Assembly: GCA_025928435.1 (NCBI GenBank)
Contig: JAICJM010000054.1
Coordinates: forward strand, 1 to 20,435
DNA from: Thermoleophilia bacterium
GTDB lineage: Bacteria > Actinomycetota > Thermoleophilia > Gaiellales > JAICJC01
Reading direction: 5' to 3'
DNA length: 20,435 nucleotides
Made by a program: the position numbers and the translations under genes. Positions 7,140 through 14,707 of this stretch are shown here, piece by piece. The notes under the pieces are model-generated. The model was not told where the DNA came from, did no database searches, and saw only the letters and a program-made list of their open reading frames with translations. Within the stretch, counting starts at the first letter, position 1. Each line of letters starts with the position of its first letter.

Positions 7140-7597
7140 GGCTGGTCGCCCATGCCGCGCGTCGCGCGGTACCCGGCGTAGGCGCCGGCGCCGATGATGC
7201 CGACGCTCAGCACGAACCGGCGCAGGCGGTGCTTGCGCTTCGGCTCGGGGGCCTGGGCCGCCGCGTAGCCGGCCGCCATCGCGGCGGCCGCCCGGCGCAG
7301 CTCTGACCAGAGCTTCTCGTCGGTGACCGCGCCCGCCAGGTCGTTCGACCCGCGCAGGCGGTCACGGGCCGAGGTGAGTGCGTCGCGCGTCTCGACCACG
7401 TGGTTTCTGAGGCGTGGATCGTCCTTCGCATCCCGTGCCTTCCGGACGATGTCCGGCGCGGAGCGGCCGAGCTTCACGGCCGCAGCTGTGCGCTTCGGAT
7501 GGCGGGCGAGCGTCATGCCGACGCGCGCCGCCTTGCGCGGGTGCTTGCGAACGAACCAGACGCCGACTTTCGATCCGGTGCTCATGCTCCGGACCAT
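7136..7597 (-). CDS. Hypothetical basic protein with a C-terminal membrane helix
   Basis: 153 residues from ATG 7597, or 149 from the in-frame ATG at 7585; neither has an ideal SD. The N-terminal half is rich in Lys and Arg (VRKHPRKAARVGMTLARHPKRTAAAVKLG). The middle is helical and charged, and an Ala-rich segment leads into one hydrophobic Gly-rich helix near the C-terminus (FVLSVGIIGAGAYAGYRATRG), so a membrane-associated protein is likely. It lies 26 nt downstream of pth in the same direction and is probably co-transcribed with it. Its stop codon lies at the edge of the palindromic repeat cluster. I do not recognise a family. Confidence 0.7.
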   Translation of the reverse strand: MVRSMSTGSKVGVWFVRKHPRKAARVGMTLARHPKRTAAAVKLGRSAPDIVRKARDAKDDPRLRNHVVETRDALTSARDRLRGSNDLAGAVTDEKLWSELRRAAAAMAAGYAAAQAPEPKRKHRLRRFVLSVGIIGAGAYAGYRATRGMGDQP

Positions 7598-7623
7598 ACC
7601 CGGGCGCCGCCCGGAGAAACCAC

Positions 7624-8229
7624 TCAGAGCGGCCCGGCGCCGTTGAAGCGCTGCATCGCCTCGTCGACGCCCTCGCGGACGACGATCCGGGTGCAGTCGG
7701 CGCCCCGGGTCACCAGCGCGTCCACGTCGACGTCGGCCGGGAACGGCCGCAGCACCCAGTCCGCCACGGGCTGGCGCTCCCCCCGGCCGGGCCGGCCCAC
7801 CCCGATCCGCACCCGCACGAAGTCGGCGGTGCCGAGCGAGTCACGCAGGGAGCGCAGGCCGTTGTGGCCGGCCAGGCCGCCGCCCGACTTGGCCCGCACG
7901 TCACCGAGCTCGAGGTCGATCTCGTCGTGGACGACGACGAGCGCGCCGATCTCGAGCTTGTAGAACCGCAGCGCCGCGGCGACGCTCTGCCCCGACAGGT
8001 TCATGTAGGTCTGCGGCTGCAGCAGCGCCAGCCGCGTGTCGCCGTCGCGGCCCTCGGCCACCCGGGCCGAGAACTTGCTCCGCCAGCCCAGCGACCACTC
8101 GGTGGCCAGCCGGTCGGTGACCATGAATCCGAGGTTGTGCCGCGTCGCGGCGTACTCCGGGCCCGGGTTGCCGAGCCCGACCACGAGGACGTCCAGCGAC
8201 GGGCCGAAGTCGCGCCGTCCGAGGCGCAC
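7624..8229 (-). CDS. pth: Peptidyl-tRNA hydrolase
   Basis: 201 residues. It cleaves peptidyl-tRNA that drops off ribosomes, recycling tRNA. Family signatures are intact: GLGNPGPEYAATRHNLGF with N21 and catalytic H31, TYMNLSG with N77, HDEIDLELGDVRAKSGGGLAGHNGLRS with D102 and N123. These correspond to N10, H20, N68, D93 and N114 of the E. coli enzyme. GTG at 8229 is taken as the start; it lies 12 nt after the rplY/ctc stop with a weak SD. The leading MRLGRRDFGPSLD is a little longer than usual, so an internal start near VLVVG cannot be excluded. The ctc-pth pairing is conserved across Gram-positives. Confidence 0.97.
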   Translation of the reverse strand: MRLGRRDFGPSLDVLVVGLGNPGPEYAATRHNLGFMVTDRLATEWSLGWRSKFSARVAEGRDGDTRLALLQPQTYMNLSGQSVAAALRFYKLEIGALVVVHDEIDLELGDVRAKSGGGLAGHNGLRSLRDSLGTADFVRVRIGVGRPGRGERQPVADWVLRPFPADVDVDALVTRGADCTRIVVREGVDEAMQRFNGAGPL

Positions 8230-8241
8230 CCCGCGCGCCGC

Positions 8242-8955
8242 CTACTCGGAGCTCGGCTCCTCGGCCGCGGCCGGGGCCTCGCCCTGTTCGCCCTCGGCGG
8301 CGCCCTCCTCGCCCGTCTCGGCGCCAGCCTCCTCAGCCGCGGCGGCCTCCGCCTCGGCCTCGGCCTCGAGGTCGGCCTCGGTCTTGAGCTCGTCCTCGGA
8401 GACCGGCGCGGCGATGGTCGCGAGCACCGTGCCCTCGGGGTCGTCCGTGAAGGTGATGCCGTTCGGCGGCGTGATGTCCGCCAGCCGGATCGACTGCCCG
8501 ATCTCGAGTTGCGACACGTCGACGGTGATCTCTTCGATCAGGTCGGCGGGGAGCGCCTCCACGTGCAGCTCGTGGGTGGGCTGGCTGAGCGCGCCGCCCA
8601 TGTTCACGCCCTCGGCGTGACCCTCGAGATGGATGGGGATCGACGTGTGGATCTTCTGGTCGAGCCGGATCTCGTGCAGGTCGACGTGGATGACGCGGTC
8701 GCGCACCGGGTCGAGCTGGAACTCCTTGATCAGCACCGGCCGGTCCTTCTTCCCGTCGATGCTGACGTCGAACACCGAGTGCACCCCTGCCGCCGAGAGG
8801 GCGTGCCGGAGGTCGCGGACGCTGACGACGATCGATTCGGTCTCCGAGGTCGACGAGTAGATCACTCCGGGGACGTCGCCGGCCGCGCGCAGCGCCTTCG
8901 CGTCCTTGGTTCCGCGCCCTTCGCGCAGGCGCGCCGCCAGTTTCACTCGTTCCAT
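8242..8955 (-). CDS. rplY: 50S ribosomal protein L25/general stress protein Ctc
   Basis: 237 residues, the long Ctc/TL5 form of L25. It binds 5S rRNA in the large ribosomal subunit. The N-terminal L25 domain covers about residues 1-95 (KLAARLREGRGTKDAKALRAAGDVPGVIY) and the TL5-type beta domain about 100-185 (DQKIHTSIPIHLEGHAEGV, LPADLIEEITVDVSQLEIG). The last 50 residues are a very acidic Glu/Ala tail, common in actinobacterial homologues. ATG at 8955 is preceded by GAGGG at about 5 nt. It lies 48 nt downstream of prs, with a palindromic repeat in that gap. Confidence 0.95.
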   Translation of the reverse strand: MERVKLAARLREGRGTKDAKALRAAGDVPGVIYSSTSETESIVVSVRDLRHALSAAGVHSVFDVSIDGKKDRPVLIKEFQLDPVRDRVIHVDLHEIRLDQKIHTSIPIHLEGHAEGVNMGGALSQPTHELHVEALPADLIEEITVDVSQLEIGQSIRLADITPPNGITFTDDPEGTVLATIAAPVSEDELKTEADLEAEAEAEAAAAEEAGAETGEEGAAEGEQGEAPAAAEEPSSE

Positions 8956-8981
8956 CCCGCCCTCACCACCGTCGTTTCCGT

Positions 8982-8994
8982 GGGGACAGTCCCC
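8982..8994. repeat. Single GGGGACAGTCCCC palindrome between prs and rplY
   Basis: An exact copy of the 13-nt palindrome found three times at 7053-7139, lying in the 48-nt gap between the prs stop and the rplY start. The flanks (TTTCCG on both sides) differ from those of the cluster. It could fold as a short hairpin in the polycistronic RNA and change the prs to rplY ratio (inference). Confidence 0.75.
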
Positions 8995-9003
8995 GGGTTT
9001 CCG

Positions 9004-10047
9004 TCAGAACAGCTGATTCCCGCCGTGGAACAGCCCGGACACGGAATCGTCGTTGAAGACGTTGCAGATGGTATCAGCCAGAATTGGCGCCACCGACAGC
9101 ACCTGGACGTTGTCCGGGCGGTTGAGCGGGTTGATCGGAATCGTGTCCGTCACGACCACCTTCTCGAACACGCTCTTCTGGAGCCGCTCGAGCGCCGGGC
9201 CGGAGAAGACCGCGTGGGTGGCGCAGGCGAACACCCGCGTCGCCCCCTCCTCCATGAGCGACACGCCGCCGGCGCACAGCGTCCCGGCCGTGTCGATCAT
9301 GTCGTCGAGCAGGATGCAGACCTTGCCGCGGACGCGGCCGATCACGTTCGTGACCTCGGCCTCCTGGTGGCCGGGGCGCTCCTTGGTGATCAGGGCCAGC
9401 TGGCCGCCGAGCATCTCGGAGAACTTCTTGGCCAGCTTGACCCGGCCGGCGTCGGCCGACACGACCACCACGTCGTCGGGCTCGACGTCGAGGAGGTCGT
9501 TGAAGTGGCCCGCCAGCATCGGGGCGGCGGTCATGTGGTCGACGGCGCCGTCGAAGAAGCCCTGCAGCTGGCCGGCGTGCAGGTCCATCGTCAGCACGCG
9601 GTCGGCGCCGGCCGCGGCCAGCATGTCGGCCACGAGCTTCGCGGTGATCGGCTCGCGCGGCATGCTCTTCTTGTCCTGGCGGCCGTACGGGTACCACGGC
9701 ATGACCGCGGTGATCCGCCTGGCCGAGGCCAGCCGGGCCGCCTGGGCCATGATCAGGAGCTCCATCAGGGAGTCGTTCGTCGGCGACGAGCACGACTGCA
9801 CGATGAACATGTCCGCGCCGCGGATCGACTCCTCGTAGCGGACGTAGACCTCGCCGTTGGTGAAGGTCTTGAGCAGCACCTCGCCGAGCTCGATGCCGAT
9901 CCGCTCGGCGATGCGCTCGCCGAGGTCGGGGTTCGAGCGGCCACTGAACAGCATGAGCCGCTTGTGCGGCGCGCGCTCCATCCAGCTCGCATGCTCGGCC
10001 GCGCTCATCGGAGTCGTCGGCAGGCCGGCCGCGGGGAAGAGCGGCAT
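9004..10047 (-). CDS. prs: Ribose-phosphate pyrophosphokinase (PRPP synthetase)
   Basis: 347 residues from ATG at 10047. It makes PRPP from ribose-5-phosphate and ATP for purine, pyrimidine, His and Trp synthesis. Class I signatures: LMLFSGRSNP (31-40), FTNGEVYVR, the flexible ATP loop YGRQDKKSMPREPITAKL (121-138), DLHAGQ with H157, and the PRPP loop DDMIDTAGT (248-256). The start is uncertain: 10047 is the first ATG after the glmU stop (13 nt). Starts at 10008 and 9981 would give 334 or 325 residues, nearer the family length, while 10083 would overlap glmU. None has a strong SD. The glmU-prs-ctc order is strongly conserved and ties nucleotide and cell-wall precursor supply together. Confidence 0.96.
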   Translation of the reverse strand: MPLFPAAGLPTTPMSAAEHASWMERAPHKRLMLFSGRSNPDLGERIAERIGIELGEVLLKTFTNGEVYVRYEESIRGADMFIVQSCSSPTNDSLMELLIMAQAARLASARRITAVMPWYPYGRQDKKSMPREPITAKLVADMLAAAGADRVLTMDLHAGQLQGFFDGAVDHMTAAPMLAGHFNDLLDVEPDDVVVVSADAGRVKLAKKFSEMLGGQLALITKERPGHQEAEVTNVIGRVRGKVCILLDDMIDTAGTLCAGGVSLMEEGATRVFACATHAVFSGPALERLQKSVFEKVVVTDTIPINPLNRPDNVQVLSVAPILADTICNVFNDDSVSGLFHGGNQLF

Positions 10048-10060
10048 GGGGGTCTCGAGA

Positions 10061-11392
10061 CTAACCGCGCTTTCGTCTTCCATATCCCTCGATGTTCTTC
10101 TGGTGGGCACGGGCAACGGCGAGCGCGTCGGGGGGAACGTCGTCGGTGATCACAGATCCCGCCGCTGTCCACGCGCCGTCTCCTATCGTCACGGGTGCGA
10201 CGAAGACATTATCGGAGCTGGTGTGGACGTCCTTGCCGATCGTCGTTCGGTGCTTGGCCCGTCCATCGTAATTTGCCGTGATCGCGCCGGCTCCGATGTT
10301 GGTTCCCTCGCCGATCGAGGCGTCGCCGATGTACGAGAGATGCGGCACCTTCGCACCGGCCGCGAGCTGCGAGTTCTTGATCTCGACGAAGGTCCCGGCC
10401 TTCGCGTCGTCGGCCAGCTCGGCCCCCGGCCGCAGATAGCAGAAGGGCCCGACGCTCGCGCCCGGGCCGACCGTCGCGTCGACCACCACGGCGTGCGGCC
10501 CGATCCGGGCGCCGGCGCCGACATGGGTGGCGCCGCGCAGAACGGTGAACGGCTCGATGGTCGCGTCCGCCGCCAGCGCGACCGTGGGCTCGATCCAGGT
10601 CGATGCCGGGTCGACGATCGTCACCCCGGCGAGCATGTGCGCGAGGTTGATGCGGTCGCGCAGGATCGCCGACGCGGCCGCGAGGTCGGCGCGCGTGTTG
10701 ATGCCCAGGGCGACCGTGGGATCATCGTGGAGGTGGCCGGCGACCGCGTGCCCGTCGCCGACGAGCAGGCCGACCGCGTCGGTCAGGTAGAGCTCGCCCT
10801 GGTCGTTCGCGGTCGAGAGCCGCTCGAGCGCCGGCCACAGCAGCTCCGCGCGGAAGACGTAGATCCCCGAGTTGACCTCGGTCAATCCCCGCTCGTCCGG
10901 CGATGCGTCGCGCAGCTCGATGATGCGCTCGACGCTTCCGTCCGGCCCGCGCACGATCCGGCCGAAGTCGGCGCCGATGGTCGGCGTGCGCGTGAAGGTC
11001 AGCACGGCGGCGGCCGCGGCCGACTCCGCCCGCGCCGCGGCGAGGTCACGCAGGCTGTCCGGGTCGGTGAGGGGATGGTCGCCGTTCATCACGACGACGT
11101 CGCCGGCGAAGCCCTCGAGCGCCGCCCGCGCCGCCCGGGCGGCGTCCCCCGTGCCCAGCGGCTGCGCCTGCGTGACCGCCTCGACGCCCTCGGGCAGGAT
11201 GGCGCGGACATCGTCGCCGTCGGCGCCGACGACGACGATCGTGCGGGCGGGCGCGAGCTCCGCCACGGCCGCGAGCCCCCACTCCAGCACGGTGCGGCCG
11301 CAGGCGCGGTGGAGCAGCTTGGGGGTCGCCGACTTCATCCGCGTCCCTCTGCCTCCGGCCAGGATCAGGCATGCGAGCGGCGGGGTGGTCAT
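10061..11392 (-). CDS. glmU: Bifunctional GlmU: GlcN-1-P acetyltransferase/GlcNAc-1-P uridylyltransferase
   Basis: 443 residues. It makes UDP-GlcNAc, the first sugar nucleotide for peptidoglycan, in the cytosol. The N-terminal nucleotidyltransferase (about 5-235) has LAGGRGTRMKS (11-21) with K25, and GDHPLT at the metal site where GDxPL is usual. The C-terminal left-handed beta-helix (about 250-440) shows hexapeptide repeats, the acetyl-CoA site KVPHLSYIGDASIGEGTNIGAG with the catalytic His of PHLSYIGD, and NYDGRAKHRTTIG. The length matches the family. The start is ATG at 11392 without a clear SD, 25 nt downstream of the tRNA-Gln, so the two probably share a transcript and the tRNA must be cut out of it. 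Confidence 0.97.
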   Translation of the reverse strand: MTTPPLACLILAGGRGTRMKSATPKLLHRACGRTVLEWGLAAVAELAPARTIVVVGADGDDVRAILPEGVEAVTQAQPLGTGDAARAARAALEGFAGDVVVMNGDHPLTDPDSLRDLAAARAESAAAAAVLTFTRTPTIGADFGRIVRGPDGSVERIIELRDASPDERGLTEVNSGIYVFRAELLWPALERLSTANDQGELYLTDAVGLLVGDGHAVAGHLHDDPTVALGINTRADLAAASAILRDRINLAHMLAGVTIVDPASTWIEPTVALAADATIEPFTVLRGATHVGAGARIGPHAVVVDATVGPGASVGPFCYLRPGAELADDAKAGTFVEIKNSQLAAGAKVPHLSYIGDASIGEGTNIGAGAITANYDGRAKHRTTIGKDVHTSSDNVFVAPVTIGDGAWTAAGSVITDDVPPDALAVARAHQKNIEGYGRRKRG

Positions 11393-11417
11393 GTCGTTGG
11401 GGCGGTCGGTGCTGAAG

Positions 11418-11488
11418 CTGGGGCGCCTGGATTCGAACCAGGGATCACGGGACCAAAACCCGTTGCCTTACCACTTGGCCACGCCCCA
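11418..11488 (-). tRNA. tRNA-Gln (anticodon TTG)
   Basis: The minus strand folds as a full cloverleaf of 71 nt. Acceptor stem TGGGGCG/CGCCCCA, anticodon stem ACGGG/CCCGT with loop TTTTGGT (anticodon TTG at 11454-11456), T-arm CCTGG-TTCGAAT-CCAGG and discriminator G, as expected for glutamine. The 3' CCA is not encoded and must be added. It sits between the DUF3352-like gene and glmU in the same direction. Confidence 0.97.
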
Positions 11489-11513
11489 CCGGGCGCGCCT
11501 GCCGGGCCGAGCG

Positions 11514-11519
11514 AGTATA
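11514..11519 (-). promoter_or_regulatory. -10 box upstream of tRNA-Gln and glmU
   Basis: TATACT on the minus strand, 25 nt upstream of the tRNA 5' end, would give a transcript start near 11507 and a short leader. No good -35 at 16-18 nt spacing is visible (CTGACT is only 13 nt away). It may let the tRNA-glmU-prs segment be transcribed independently of the upstream genes. Confidence 0.45.
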
Positions 11520-11542
11520 CCGAGCGCCGTGCAGTCAGGCGC

Positions 11543-13078
11543 TCAGGCGCCGAAGTCCAGGTAGACCTCGAGGCGGTAGCGCCCGGCCGTGCCCGGGGCG
11601 ATCGCGAGCACGGCCCCGGCGATGCTCTCCTGCGGCGTCGCGGGCTGGCTCGAATCGTCCTCCGACCACCCGCTGAACAGGCCCCGGATACTGGCCGCAG
11701 CGATCCAGGAGACAGGCCCGTCGATCCCGGCGTGGGCCACGAGCCCCGCCATCGAGGGCATCGGCGGCGGGCCGTCGCCGGCGCCGGAGTGGCCATGGAG
11801 CCAGACGACGTCCCCGTCGCGGCCGCTGCGGAAGCCCAGGCGCGCGTTCCGGCGGGCGACGGCGCCCAGGATCCGCGCGGTCCGGTCGGGATCCGCCGTG
11901 CGGACAGCCACGCCGTTGGTCGGGCCGACGAACCACGCCTGCTCCCCTCGGCCGATGGCCCGGAGGTCGGCCGGGTTGAGCTCGTAGAGGTGCTCCAGGA
12001 GCCCCTCGACCCAGTGATGGTCCGGCTGGTCGCCGCCGAGGAGCGGCACGAGCAACCTGTCGAACCGGCTCAGCTGCGCGGCCCCGTCGGCGACCCCGAC
12101 GTAGAACCCGGCCCGCGCGGGGGCTGCGGCGAGGAGGCTCGGGGTGAACACGGGGCCGGGGCGATAGCCGTTCGCCGGCAGGTGCGGTGCGGCGCGCATC
12201 CAGGCGCCGTGGCCGTTCGCGCCGATCGCGAAGGCGGTGTCGCTCAGGCCGAGCGCGTCCGTGAGCGGCTGCGTCCCCGAGGGCTGACCGTCGCGGAGCC
12301 ACAGATTCCGAAGCTCGTGCGCGAGGTCGCCGCGCGTGTAGCCGACGAGCGCTGCGCCGCCGGCATCGACGCCCGAGAAGGCGGACGTGAACCGGCGGTC
12401 GGCCAGGACCGACGGCTGCTCCCCGGCCGCCGTTGCGATCGCCTGGCGCAGGGTCGTCAGCGAGGTCGCGAAGAGCCAGGCCGTCTTCGAAAGCGCCGAG
12501 TACCCGACCCAGGATCCACGGCCGCGATAGAGCTCGAACCCGCCGTCGCTGCCCGCCGGCGCGTAGTGCGGCGCCAGCCAGCGGGCGAGCCCGTCCCGGT
12601 CCGAAACCTGGCTGTAGAAGAACGCGTCCGCGGTGGGGGAGCCGTCCTCGTCTCGCACGGCGCGGCGGGAGACCACGACCTCGGACTGCTCGCCCGTCAG
12701 CGCCCGCAACATCTCCGGGGGCCCCTCGGCGAAGTCTGCGCCGACCATCAGCCGCACGAAGTTCGCGATCGAGTCCTCGGGAGCGAGCTGGTGCACGCCG
12801 GCGACGTGCCCCCGCAGCCGCGACATCGTCCGCCACGCCGCTCCCGCGCCCGGCGTGCGCACGTAGAGCAGCGAGCCGGCCGGCGCGAACGCGGCGCCGG
12901 GCCCCGCATCGGCGGGGGCATGCGCCGGCGAGGAGGTCGTCGAGGGCGTCGCGGTGGTGGCCGGCGCCACCCCGCCGGACGACGCGCCGGCGCCCTGGCC
13001 GCAGGCGGCAGCGACCAGCGTCGCGGCGAGCACGGCGGCGGCCGCCGGGATGCGGAAGGAGATCATCCCTCCGACCAT
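11543..13078 (-). CDS. DUF3352-like lipoprotein
   Basis: 511 residues. A lipoprotein signal peptide ends at LVAAAC (C26), followed by a Ser/Thr/Pro/Ala-rich linker to about residue 60, so the mature protein should be anchored outside the membrane. The body has the features of DUF3352-type proteins: PAGSLLYVRT near the start, EVVVSRRAV, FFYSQVSDRDGLARWL, a repeat-like half beginning PARAGFYVGVADGAAQLSRFDRLLVPLLGG, and YRLEVYLDF at the C-terminus. The family function is unknown. ATG 13078 is the open start; the in-frame ATG at 13066 follows GGAGGG with a spacer too short to be ideal. It lies 28 nt after the Clp N-domain gene. The family assignment rests on overall resemblance, not on a search. 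Confidence 0.82.
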   Translation of the reverse strand: MVGGMISFRIPAAAAVLAATLVAAACGQGAGASSGGVAPATTATPSTTSSPAHAPADAGPGAAFAPAGSLLYVRTPGAGAAWRTMSRLRGHVAGVHQLAPEDSIANFVRLMVGADFAEGPPEMLRALTGEQSEVVVSRRAVRDEDGSPTADAFFYSQVSDRDGLARWLAPHYAPAGSDGGFELYRGRGSWVGYSALSKTAWLFATSLTTLRQAIATAAGEQPSVLADRRFTSAFSGVDAGGAALVGYTRGDLAHELRNLWLRDGQPSGTQPLTDALGLSDTAFAIGANGHGAWMRAAPHLPANGYRPGPVFTPSLLAAAPARAGFYVGVADGAAQLSRFDRLLVPLLGGDQPDHHWVEGLLEHLYELNPADLRAIGRGEQAWFVGPTNGVAVRTADPDRTARILGAVARRNARLGFRSGRDGDVVWLHGHSGAGDGPPPMPSMAGLVAHAGIDGPVSWIAAASIRGLFSGWSEDDSSQPATPQESIAGAVLAIAPGTAGRYRLEVYLDFGA

Positions 13079-13106
13079 CGGCGCCGGCGGGCGGCACTTG
13101 CGGCGG

Positions 13107-13529
13107 CTACGGCGTCTGCTCGTCCACGGCGTCCTCGACCTGCTCGGTCGTGATGCCGAGATCGCGCAGGATGCGGGCGCCGGGTCCGCCGTCGCCGCGC
13201 ACCAGCGCGACGAGCACGTCGCGCGCCTCCGGCTGCCGGAGCCCGCGCTCCTCCGCCAGCTCCTCGGCCAGCTCGAGCACGCGGTCGGTCCGCGTCGTCA
13301 GCCCGGAGCGGCCGACCGGCACGGCCGGGGGCCGCACGGCCGCGGCCCGCTCCCGCACCTCGCCGGCGTCGACGCCGGTCGCGGCGAGCGCCCGGCCCGC
13401 CGGGCCGGGGTCGGCCAGGAGCGCGAGCAGCAGGTGCTCCGTGCCGACATAGTCGGCGCCGAGGCCGCCCGCGTCCGTCCTGGCCCGCTCGACCAGCGCC
13501 CGGGCGTCGTCGCTACGGCGCTTCGCCAC
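13107..13529 (-). CDS. Stand-alone Clp N-terminal domain protein
   Basis: 140 residues containing two Clp N repeats and nothing else. Repeat 1 spans about 8-55 (ARALVERARTDAGGLGADYVGTEHLLLALLAD) and repeat 2 about 78-130 (RVLELAEELAEERGLRQPEARDVLVALVRGD). In ClpC and ClpA this domain binds adaptors and substrates; here the AAA+ ATPase is missing. Such proteins are usually assumed to act as Clp adaptors or decoys (inference). The start is GTG at 13529, 6 nt after the stop of the upstream membrane-protein gene, without a strong SD. Co-transcription with the ispE block is likely. Confidence 0.85.
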   Translation of the reverse strand: MAKRRSDDARALVERARTDAGGLGADYVGTEHLLLALLADPGPAGRALAATGVDAGEVRERAAAVRPPAVPVGRSGLTTRTDRVLELAEELAEERGLRQPEARDVLVALVRGDGGPGARILRDLGITTEQVEDAVDEQTP

Positions 13530-13535
13530 GAGGCA

Positions 13536-13913
13536 CTACCTGCGCATGCGGTCGCCCAGCATCACGAGCGCCAGGACGATGAGGAGCAGCGAGCCGACGA
13601 TGAAGAACATCGCCGTCGCGACGTAGACGAACGGCAGGACGAGGCCGCCGATTGCCTGGGCCATGACCACGATCCACAGCGGCCGCCGGATCAGCTCGGG
13701 CAGGCGGTGGCGGACGTTCAGGTAGATGACGACGGCCAGCACGCCGATCACCATCAGGAGGATCCGATGGCCGGTCGCCCACGCGAAGACGGCCTCGGCC
13801 AGGCCGAGGACGACGGCGATGCGCAGGCCGTGCTGGTGGAGCCAGCGCGTCGGGGAGCGGCGCTCACGCGGCTCGACGGTGAGCGTGTCCCCGGAGATGT
13901 TCCAGTTGGACAT
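13536..13913 (-). CDS. Small four-helix integral membrane protein, unknown
   Basis: 125 residues from ATG 13913. The soluble N-terminus (MSNWNISGDTLTVEPRERRSPTRWLHQHG) is followed by about four hydrophobic helices: two in residues 30-65 (RIAVVLGLAEAVFAWATG, ILLMVIGVLAVVIYLNV) and two in 80-121 (PLWIVVMAQAIGGLVLPFVYV, MFFIVGSLLLIVLALVML). The positively charged end DRMRR favours a cytoplasmic C-terminus. I chose 13913 over the ATG at 13925 because a TATGAT box lies 7 nt upstream, making a leaderless start, and because 13925 would lie within the ispE stop. It sits 8 nt after ispE. I do not recognise a family. Confidence 0.75.
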   Translation of the reverse strand: MSNWNISGDTLTVEPRERRSPTRWLHQHGLRIAVVLGLAEAVFAWATGHRILLMVIGVLAVVIYLNVRHRLPELIRRPLWIVVMAQAIGGLVLPFVYVATAMFFIVGSLLLIVLALVMLGDRMRR

Positions 13914-13920
13914 GGCGCAA

Positions 13921-13926
13921 ATCATA
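13921..13926 (-). promoter_or_regulatory. -10 box for a leaderless start, overlapping the ispE stop
   Basis: TATGAT on the minus strand overlaps the ispE TGA stop and lies 7 nt before the ATG at 13913, the spacing that puts the transcription start on the start codon. No convincing -35 is seen. It suggests an internal promoter for the membrane-protein/Clp N/DUF3352 part of the block. Confidence 0.42.
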
Positions 13927-14707
13927 CCGGAGAGGCTGCAAACGACCCGGGTATCCGGAGCGCGGCCGCCTCGGCCTCGGCCCGGTCCCGGAACAGGCCG
14001 AACGCCGTCGGCCCCGACCCGGAGACGATCGCCCCAAGGGCTCCCTCGCGCCGCAATGCCGCCAGCGCCTCATCGACGTCCGGCCGCAGCCGCAGCACGG
14101 CCGGCTCGAGGTCGTTCGCCATCAGCGCCGCGACGTCCTCGATCCGGCGCACGGTGCGCATCGTCCGCACGAGATCGCCCTCGACGGCGCGGAAGATCGG
14201 GTTCGGCTCGCCGGCCGCGAACACCTCGCCGGCCGAGAGGCCGTGCTCGGACGGCACGAGTACGAAGGCGTGGCCGCGGGGGAAGTCGGGCAGGGGCTGG
14301 ATGCGGTCGCCCCGGCCCGTCCCGAAGCCCGTCTCCGCCCCCGTGAGGAAGAACGGCACGTCGGCGCCCAGCGACCGGGCGATGGCGTGCAGCTCGTTCG
14401 GATCGCGGTCGCCGCGCAGCGCCCGCAGGACGGCCGCCGCGTCGGAGGACCCCCCGCCCAGACCCGCGGCCACCGGGATCCGCTTCGTCAGACGCACGCG
14501 CCGGGTCTCGCCGAGGGCGGCCAGGGCGTCGGTCACGAGCGTGTCGTCCGGGAAGCCCTCGACCGTCGTCTCGTCCGCCTCCGAGAGCTCCAGCTCGTCA
14601 TAGCGGTCGATCGCCTGGAAGAGGGTCGTCAGCCGGTGGTAGCCGTCGCTGCGCAGCGGCCCCACCCGCAGGCACAGGTTCACCTTGGCGGGCGCCTGCA
14701 GGATCAC
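13922..14707 (-). CDS. ispE: 4-diphosphocytidyl-2-C-methyl-D-erythritol kinase
   Basis: 261 residues. It phosphorylates CDP-methylerythritol in the MEP isoprenoid pathway. GHMP kinase signatures: APAKVNLCLRV with K8, the ATP loop PVAAGLGGGSSDAAA (78-92), GADVPFFL with catalytic-type D116, and the third motif IVSGSGPTAFGLF near the C-terminus. The length is slightly short for the family. GTG at 14707 overlaps the rsmA stop by 4 nt (GTGA), so translation is probably coupled. The rsmA-ispE pairing is conserved in Actinobacteria and Firmicutes. Confidence 0.97.
   Translation of the reverse strand: MILQAPAKVNLCLRVGPLRSDGYHRLTTLFQAIDRYDELELSEADETTVEGFPDDTLVTDALAALGETRRVRLTKRIPVAAGLGGGSSDAAAVLRALRGDRDPNELHAIARSLGADVPFFLTGAETGFGTGRGDRIQPLPDFPRGHAFVLVPSEHGLSAGEVFAAGEPNPIFRAVEGDLVRTMRTVRRIEDVAALMANDLEPAVLRLRPDVDEALAALRREGALGAIVSGSGPTAFGLFRDRAEAEAAALRIPGSFAASPV

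Noticed and set aside
11535..13097. Alternative minus-strand frame over the DUF3352-like gene
   Set aside because: It lacks a signal peptide and is Arg/Gly/Pro-rich, while the competing frame has a lipobox and family-like motifs.
9857..13153. A long plus-strand open frame over prs, glmU, the tRNA and the lipoprotein gene
   Set aside because: It reads through a tRNA and several certain genes in antisense; its composition is typical of a shadow frame.
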